This document shows, in pieces, positions 44,418-49,357 of a stretch of DNA of 49,357 nt; the first letter of the stretch is position 1; each line of letters begins with the position of its first letter. The notes below the pieces were generated by a model. It was not told the DNA's origin. It saw only the letters and a program-made list of their open reading frames with translations, and did no database searches. The stretch comes from Niveispirillum lacus. GTDB lineage: Bacteria; Pseudomonadota; Alphaproteobacteria; Azospirillales; Azospirillaceae. The stretch is from the NCBI RefSeq assembly GCF_002251795.1, contig NZ_NOXU01000012.1, positions 1-49,357 of the forward strand, written 5' to 3'. The translations under genes and the position numbers were made by a program.

Positions 44418-44627
44418 GGACCCCGCTGGTTCGCTTCGTCCGTTGACGCTTTGCGGTCTTGTTCGACCCGGCAATCACGACGCGGCACCAGACCCCGATC
44501 TTCCCCGCACCATCCGGTTGGCCGGTCCGTACCGCCCGCCGCGATCATTTCATATTCCCGCCCTGTTCTGCGCCCATTGATCGGCGAGGCTGGGTGGCAT
44601 CGGGGATTGTCCCCCAGAGGCACGTCC

Positions 44628-45881
44628 ATGGCCCAGGTCCGTTTCCGCACCGCCGTCGCCCCCTTGCGCCGCGCTACCGCGCGCAGCACCACGCCCCGCC
44701 TGCCCAGCGTCGATCAGATGGTGGTAAGGCTGGAACCGGCGGAGCCGATGCACTGCATCCGCCCCGCCACCCTGCGCGCCACGGCGGGCCGCTTCATTGA
44801 CCTGTTCGGCAAGGCGACGGGCGGTATGGGCGATGTGCTGTACGCCGTGAAGTGCAATCCTGATCCGGCCTTCCTGCGTGCGCTGTACAATGGTGGCATC
44901 CGGCATTTCGACTGCGCCTCGCCGGCGGAAATCCGCGTGGTGCGGCAGATGTTTGCCGATGCGCAGATCCATTACATGCACCCGGTCAAGAACCGCGCCG
45001 CCATTGCCAAGGCGTATAATGACTATGCGGTGCGCGACTTCTCGCTGGACAGTGTGGAGGAACTGGAGAAGATCCTGGCGGTCACCAGCAATGCCCCCGA
45101 CCTGGGCCTGTTCATCCGTCTCGCCATGCCCAAGGGCAAGGCTGCCTATGATTTGTCGGGCAAGTTCGGGGCGCAGTTTGACGAGGCCGTCACCCTGCTG
45201 CGCCGCGCCCGGACCGTGGGGGGGCGCGTTGGTCTGTGCTTCCATGTCGGCAGTCAGATGCTGGAACCGGCGGCCTATGGTCGTGCCTTGGCACTGGCGG
45301 GCCAAGTGATGGAGGCCGCCGGCGTCGCCATCGACGTTCTGGATGTGGGCGGCGGCTTCCCCGTCGCCTATCCCGACATGGACCCGCCCGACCTGACGCT
45401 GTACATGGACGAAATCGCCAAGGGCATCGCGGCCCTGAACCTGCCGTCCAGCACCCGCATCTGGTGCGAACCGGGCCGGGCCCTGGTCGCCGCCAGCGGG
45501 TCCGTCGTGGTGCAGGTGGAGCGCCGGCGTGGAACGGACGAGCTGTTCATCAATGATGGCGTCTATGGCAGCCTGTCGGATGCGGGCGTGCCCGGCTTCC
45601 TGTTCCCCTGCCGCCTGATCCGCCGCAGCGATGCGCCGCTCGCCCCGTTCAGCTTCTGGGGTCCCACCTGCGACAGTGCCGACCGCATGAAAGGCCCGTT
45701 CCTGCTGCCCGCCGACGTGCAGGAGGGCGACTGGATCGAAATCGGGCAGTTGGGTGCCTATGGGGCGACGCTGCGCACGGAATTCAACGGTTTTGATCAG
45801 GCGCATCTGGTGGAGGTGGCGGACGGCCCGCTGCTGGAGACCGCCGGCCATGGTATCGCCCTATCGGTTCGCGCGGCGTGA
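44628..45881 (+). CDS. Ornithine decarboxylase (type III PLP fold, eukaryotic/alphaproteobacterial type)
   Basis: A 417-residue PLP enzyme converting ornithine to putrescine. Visible are the PLP lysine Lys75 (LYAVKCNPDP), FDCASPAEI, His205 (CFHVGSQM), the phosphate-binding GGGFP at 240-244, EPGR at 280-283, and the active-site Cys347 in GPTCDSADR. Lysine-accepting relatives look alike, so mixed ornithine/lysine use is possible. AGAGG stands before the ATG; the frame is open to 44451 but without family similarity. Homospermidine synthase downstream uses putrescine, making a two-gene pathway. Confidence 0.9.
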   Translation: MAQVRFRTAVAPLRRATARSTTPRLPSVDQMVVRLEPAEPMHCIRPATLRATAGRFIDLFGKATGGMGDVLYAVKCNPDPAFLRALYNGGIRHFDCASPAEIRVVRQMFADAQIHYMHPVKNRAAIAKAYNDYAVRDFSLDSVEELEKILAVTSNAPDLGLFIRLAMPKGKAAYDLSGKFGAQFDEAVTLLRRARTVGGRVGLCFHVGSQMLEPAAYGRALALAGQVMEAAGVAIDVLDVGGGFPVAYPDMDPPDLTLYMDEIAKGIAALNLPSSTRIWCEPGRALVAASGSVVVQVERRRGTDELFINDGVYGSLSDAGVPGFLFPCRLIRRSDAPLAPFSFWGPTCDSADRMKGPFLLPADVQEGDWIEIGQLGAYGATLRTEFNGFDQAHLVEVADGPLLETAGHGIALSVRAA

Positions 45882-46301
45882 TGTCGCGCGCTTCGCGCCA
45901 CAGGGAGTATAATTGGCAAGGATGCGAGAATAATGGCATCGCCTGCGCAACGATCGTGCCACGCGCAGGGCGCCGGCCAAGTTTATCAGGGTTAAAATCC
46001 AGATTGTGCAGCAGCGGAATAAGCTGTTGACCGTTCCTTTCACCGATGATCGCCGGGGTGTTACATGATTATTTCACAGGGGCGTCGTTGCACCCCGCAT
46101 CGGGCCGATGATAGTTTGACACGCATCATCTTCACTAATCGCAACGCTTGATATAGCATTGTGTTAATTCCAACCGGGCGCGGTCCCATCCATCTGGGCG
46201 GGGCCGTGCCTTTCTGTTGTCCTGCATCACGTCTGAAGCACGTCAACCCCACAGCCATGAGGCTCCCATAGGCGGGTAATAGCCCCGGAGAACCCCCGAA
46301 A
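45882..46301 (+). promoter_or_regulatory. 420-base leader/intergenic region before homospermidine synthase
   Basis: No conventional gene. It holds a GCGCG-CTT-CGCGC hairpin right after the decarboxylase stop (45886-45898), a TATAAT (45908-45913), a TTGACA (46116-46121) without a good partner box, and a 28-codon open stretch (46065-46151). A 9-bp stem with G-U pairs (CGCGGTCCC 46179-46187 with GGGGCCGTG 46200-46208) is followed by a T-rich run. It may contain a separate promoter and an attenuator for the synthase. Confidence 0.4.
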
Positions 46302-47729
46302 ATGACCCAATATCAGAAGCATTGTGCCCTTCCCGGGCGTCTTGTGATGGTTGGATTCGGCAGCATCGGTCAAGGTGTGCTGCCTTTGATTCTGCGGCAT
46401 ATCGAGATTGACCGGCAGAACATCACCATCATCACGGCGGACGAGCGCGGCCACGGTGAGGCTGACTATTTCGGCATCAAGTTCGTCAAGGAACCGCTGA
46501 CCCGGCAGAATTACCGGGCCATGCTGGAACCCCTGCTCTCCAAAGGTGATTTCCTGCTCAACCTGTCGGTGGATGTCTCCTCCACGGCCCTGGTGGAGCT
46601 GTGTGCCGAACGCGGCGCGCTCTATCTCGACACCTGTATCGAGCCCTGGCCCGGCGGCTATACCGATCCCAACCTGTCGCCCTCCATGCGCTCCAATTAC
46701 GCGCTGCGCGAACAGGCGCTTGATCTCCGGGGCAAGCTGGGGACCAACGCGCCGACCGCCGTGCTGACCCATGGCGCCAATCCCGGCCTCGTCTCCCACT
46801 TTGTGAAGCAGGCGCTGCTGAACATTGCCGAGGATACGGGCCGCGACGTGACCGAGGTGCCGGCCGGGCGCGAAGCCTGGGCCAAGCTGGCCCATGACCT
46901 GGGCGTGAAGGTGATCCATATCGCCGAACGCGACACCCAGGTCTCCTCCATCCCGAAAAAACGGGGGGAGTTTGTCAATACCTGGTCCATCGACGGCTTC
47001 ATCTCCGAAGGGTGTCAACCGGCGGAGTTGGGCTGGGGCACGCATGAGGCGACGTTCCCGCCCGACGGTATCCGCCATGATTTCGGCTGTCAGGCCGGCA
47101 TCATCCTGAACCGGCCGGGCGTGACACAGCGCGTGCGCACCTGGACCCCGATGGAAGGCCCCTTCCACGGCTTCCTGATCACGCATAGCGAGGCTTTGTC
47201 GATCCCCGATTACCTGACGGTGCGCGACGCGGACGGCAAGGCGATCTACCGCCCCACCTGCCACTATGCCTATCACCCCTGCGACGATGCGGTGAAATCC
47301 ATCCACGAATTCGCCGGCAAAAACTTCGTGCAGCAGGAAACCCAACGCCTGTTGATGAAGGAAATCATCGACGGCGTGGATGAGTTGGGCGTGCTGCTGG
47401 CCGGCCATGAAAAGGGCGCCTACTGGTTCGGCTCCCAGCTCACCTGTTCGGAGGCGCGGCAGTTGGTGGAATTCAACAGCGCCACCAGCCTGCAGGTCAC
47501 GGTCGCCGCCTTGTCCGGTATGATCTGGGCCATCGAAAACCCCGATCGCGGCATCGTCGAAGCCGACGATATGGATTTCCAGCGCTGCCTGGATATCTGC
47601 ATGCCCTATCTGGGCCCGGTGGTCGGTGCCTACACGGACTGGACGCCGCTGGATGGGCGCAACAAGCTGTTCGTGGAAGACGTGGACACGTCCGATCCGT
47701 GGCAGTTCAAGAATATTCGGGTGGTTTGA
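46302..47729 (+). CDS. hss: Homospermidine synthase
   Basis: A 475-residue NAD-dependent enzyme that joins two putrescines (or putrescine and spermidine) into sym-homospermidine, the main triamine of many alphaproteobacteria. The Rossmann motif is VMVGFGSIGQGVLPLIL near residue 18; other typical pieces are DFLLNLSVDVSSTALVELC, YLDTCIEPWPGGY, and THGANPGLVSHFVKQALL. Length is normal. CCGGAGAAC-type purines precede the ATG. It works with the upstream decarboxylase; spermidine genes are not seen here. Confidence 0.95.
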   Translation: MTQYQKHCALPGRLVMVGFGSIGQGVLPLILRHIEIDRQNITIITADERGHGEADYFGIKFVKEPLTRQNYRAMLEPLLSKGDFLLNLSVDVSSTALVELCAERGALYLDTCIEPWPGGYTDPNLSPSMRSNYALREQALDLRGKLGTNAPTAVLTHGANPGLVSHFVKQALLNIAEDTGRDVTEVPAGREAWAKLAHDLGVKVIHIAERDTQVSSIPKKRGEFVNTWSIDGFISEGCQPAELGWGTHEATFPPDGIRHDFGCQAGIILNRPGVTQRVRTWTPMEGPFHGFLITHSEALSIPDYLTVRDADGKAIYRPTCHYAYHPCDDAVKSIHEFAGKNFVQQETQRLLMKEIIDGVDELGVLLAGHEKGAYWFGSQLTCSEARQLVEFNSATSLQVTVAALSGMIWAIENPDRGIVEADDMDFQRCLDICMPYLGPVVGAYTDWTPLDGRNKLFVEDVDTSDPWQFKNIRVV

Positions 47730-47743
47730 CCTTCTTGACTCAG

Positions 47744-47783
47744 CTTTCTCCGGCAATGGACCTTATGCCATTGCCGGAGAAAG
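47744..47783 (+). terminator. 16-bp perfect hairpin after homospermidine synthase
   Basis: CTTTCTCCGGCAATGG, 8-base loop ACCTTATG, CCATTGCCGGAGAAAG, starting 14 bases past the stop. A TTTTTG run comes 11 bases later. It is the longest perfect stem seen in the window, and a very probable transcription terminator. Confidence 0.75.
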
Positions 47784-48475
47784 TATTCCGAGATTTTTGT
47801 TTGACGGTTTTCTACGGGGTCTAAATTGTACTGTTCGAATATTTTTTAAATAGAGCATTAAATATCATTGAATTTTTTTCCTGCTGGCCTATCAACCAGA
47901 CATTTATCGGCCAGTAAGGCTCGGCAGCCACGCAATGTTGTGGGGATCTGGGCGTCCGGCTCTCAGGGATGCCCCATCCCCGACATATCTAACCGCCGGC
48001 CAGCATATGACCGAGGCCAGCCCGAGCGCGAAGCGTGGCCGCTAGGCCGCTGTTTTTGCACCCATGCCCGGTGGGAAATTCGTCACCATCCCGCAGCGCT
48101 CTTTGCCCTGCCGGCACCGTCCCGACCATCGCTGTCCCCAACGCGGTTGATGGGCTGACGGTGAATCAGCGACCACCTGCCAGCCGATCTGGTGCTCAGC
48201 GCATGCGCAACAAGATCGCCCCCTTCGCGGACATTGTGTATTCCGACGGAAATATCTAACAAGATCTAACATTTAAATGTAGTCATTAAATATACCCGCA
48301 TATAGATATTTAAGGCAATATGCTATTTTACGGCTACTTAAATAACCGTAGATCAGTTATTGGATGTATTTTGTTTCTATTTAATTTTTCTGGTGCATTA
48401 TCTATAATTAGGCATATGATAAAATCATCTTAATAGAATTAAAATCAACCGAACCGATGAAAAGGGAGCGCCACC
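47784..48475. other. Gene-poor, compositionally mixed region with AT-rich ends
   Basis: About 690 bases without a supportable gene. The left (47784-47890) and right (48250-48475) parts are strongly AT-rich, unlike the rest of the window; the middle is of normal GC. Open frames in the middle match no family I recognise, including transposases. Seen on the right: AATAAC-N9-GTTATT (48341-48361) and a TATAAT (48403-48408) 68 bases before the lectin start, without a good -35. No clear terminal repeats bound the region. Confidence 0.5.
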
Positions 48476-48907
48476 ATGGCATTCAACTATGCATCCCGGT
48501 ATCGCCTGAGGAACAAATACACCAACAATCTCATTACCCAGAGCGGAGGCTGGGATCAAACGGCTGGCTTGCATGTCTATGGCGGATCGGACGTAAGAGA
48601 TGATCAGATTTGGTATTTTCTTTCTGTAAGACCAGAGTCATTTCGAATAAATAATCTTCGATGGCCTGGCTGGTTCATTGCCGCGAGTTCATCTGATGTT
48701 GCTTTTGTTTCCCAATCCATTGATAGTGGAGATCAATATTGGATGGTTAAAGTCATTCAGGATGATAATACATACCTCTATATCACAAGCACACAGAGTG
48801 GCCTCGCCCTGCGCGATCTGAACGCACCCGGCACCAGCGGAGTTCTATCACTCGCGTCAGTAGTTGAGGAAGATGCTCGGGCTCAGTGGTGCTTGGTAGC
48901 AATTTAA
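48476..48907 (+). CDS. Ricin-type beta-trefoil lectin-like protein
   Basis: A 143-residue protein of three similar subdomains, each ending in a Q-x-W-like motif: DQIWYF (W46), DQYWMV (W89) and RAQWCL (W138). Each has a strand pattern such as YRLRNKYTNNLI, FRINNLRWPGWFIAAS or YLYITSTQSGLALRD. This is the beta-trefoil carbohydrate-binding fold. No signal peptide or catalytic domain is present, so it is a stand-alone lectin-like domain. AAAGGGAG precedes the ATG. Codon use is AT-richer than in all neighbours and the upstream DNA is AT-rich, indicating recent acquisition (inference). Ligand and role unknown. Confidence 0.75.
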   Translation: MAFNYASRYRLRNKYTNNLITQSGGWDQTAGLHVYGGSDVRDDQIWYFLSVRPESFRINNLRWPGWFIAASSSDVAFVSQSIDSGDQYWMVKVIQDDNTYLYITSTQSGLALRDLNAPGTSGVLSLASVVEEDARAQWCLVAI

Positions 48908-49040
48908 GCGGCCACCCGCACGAAAGCTGCGGGCCTTCCTCCGGCGACCAATACCCATTGGGCCGCCCGCATCCCCATTGCGCCCGCCCGCCACGCCTGT
49001 CACCCTTATCCGCATATCAGCATCCATGCGGAGAAAACAA

Positions 49041-49357
49041 ATGCGGGTGACGGGTCGGGCAAAGTGGAAGCGGGCGGGGTTGCTGGCGGCATTGGCGCTG
49101 CCGCTGCTGGTCCCGCCGGTGCAGGCGCAGACGGCCCCCACCCCCGACATTCCTGCCTATATCAAGTCTGATGTGAAGGCGCTGGAACCCAAGATCGTGG
49201 CCTGGCGCCGCGACATCCATCAGCATCCCGAACTGGGCAACCGGGAATTCCGCACGGCCAAGCTGGTGGCCGACCACCTGAAAAAGCTGGGCATGGAGGT
49301 GCAGACGGGCGTGGCGCATACCGGCGTCGTGGCCGTGCTGAATGGGGCCAAGCCCGG
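49041..49357 (+). CDS. M20-family amidohydrolase/peptidase, exported, N-terminal part (truncated by window edge)
   Basis: The first 105 residues of a metal-dependent amidohydrolase. A signal peptide (MRVTGRAKWKRAG, then LLAALALPLLVPPVQAQ) is followed by the M20 opening VAWRRDIHQHPELGNREFRT and LGMEVQTGVAHTGVVAVLNG. Such enzymes hydrolyse N-acyl amino acids or peptides; an exported form is usual in this branch. GGAGA precedes the ATG by 7 bases; an in-frame ATG at 49026 is an alternative. The catalytic part lies beyond the window. Confidence 0.85.
   Translation, partial: MRVTGRAKWKRAGLLAALALPLLVPPVQAQTAPTPDIPAYIKSDVKALEPKIVAWRRDIHQHPELGNREFRTAKLVADHLKKLGMEVQTGVAHTGVVAVLNGAKP

Larger units (their letters stand above)
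44124..44627 (+). promoter_or_regulatory. Long structured leader of the ornithine decarboxylase gene
   Basis: These 504 bases hold no conventional gene. Seen: hairpins CGAAC-GGGC-GTTCG (44204-44217), CGCCGG-AAA-CCGGCG (44276-44290), GGTCC-GGTAA-GGACC (44408-44422) and GGGGA-TTG-TCCCC (44602-44614), the last ending just before the decarboxylase ribosome-binding site. There are also two short ORFs (44306-44374 and 44379-44417). A regulatory RNA named speF (Rfam RF00518) is known upstream of alphaproteobacterial ornithine decarboxylase genes; this leader is in the right place, but the match could not be computed. Confidence 0.55.

Noticed and set aside
47868-48272. Possible transposase remnant in the gap before the lectin gene
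   Set aside because: None of the six frames shows DDE, HTH or other transposase pieces I can recognise, and no terminal inverted repeats were found.

Overview
The window is about 49 kb of GC-rich DNA (roughly two-thirds G+C by eye) that reads as a chromosome segment of an alphaproteobacterium, most likely Rhodospirillales/Azospirillaceae (Azospirillum, Niveispirillum or Nitrospirillum). The basis is the alpha-type EF-Tu start next to tRNA-Tyr and tRNA-Gly, an alpha-type AddB, homospermidine synthesis, and a PII protein that, from memory, matches Azospirillum GlnZ almost residue for residue and is followed by an aminotransferase gene, as in Azospirillum. No rRNA, CRISPR array, prophage or intact insertion sequence was seen. 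Genes run on both strands in short operons. Several convergent ends carry long perfect hairpins without a U tract.

Layout. 1-1802: start of tuf, tRNA-Gly and tRNA-Tyr on the minus strand, then rlmB and tRNA-Thr on the plus strand. 1923-8308: an APP1-type aminopeptidase P, then a TetR regulator divergent from a beta-oxidation pair (FadB-like multifunctional enzyme and ACAD11-like acyl-CoA dehydrogenase), with two PsrA-like operator boxes between them. 8470-13327: a tctBAC tripartite tricarboxylate transporter set flanked by two orphan periplasmic binding proteins. 13396-16538: a CinA-type protein, a TetR regulator with a perfect operator facing an MGMT-like protein, and proB. 16646-21895: the minus-strand operon tsaE-amgK-murU-addB (tRNA t6A, cell-wall sugar recycling, recombination), in which proB follows addB where addA is usually found.

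22059-29277: ferredoxin-NADP reductase, a ubiquinone-type hydroxylase, glnZ behind a sigma-54-like promoter, an aminotransferase and ftsK. 29406-33800: an orphan RTX protein, an ABM-domain protein with two membrane-associated genes of the GDYXXLXY/DUF2157 type, an HPP membrane protein and a BetI-like TetR regulator. That regulator diverges, across two palindromes, from a KstD-like flavoprotein and a trimethylamine-dehydrogenase/old-yellow-enzyme-type iron-sulfur flavoprotein (33881-37472), a likely redox pair for a steroid- or terpenoid-like substrate.

37518-44123 (minus strand): a serine hydrolase, an HtrA protease, a cysteine-patterned small lipoprotein, a BaiN-like flavoprotein, a pentapeptide-repeat protein, ArfB and a proline-rich secreted protein. 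44124-47729: a polyamine block with ornithine decarboxylase and homospermidine synthase (ornithine to putrescine to homospermidine); each has a long structured leader, and the first holds two candidate leader peptides. 47784-48907: an AT-rich island holding a ricin-type beta-trefoil lectin, which looks foreign to its surroundings. The window ends inside an M20 amidohydrolase gene.
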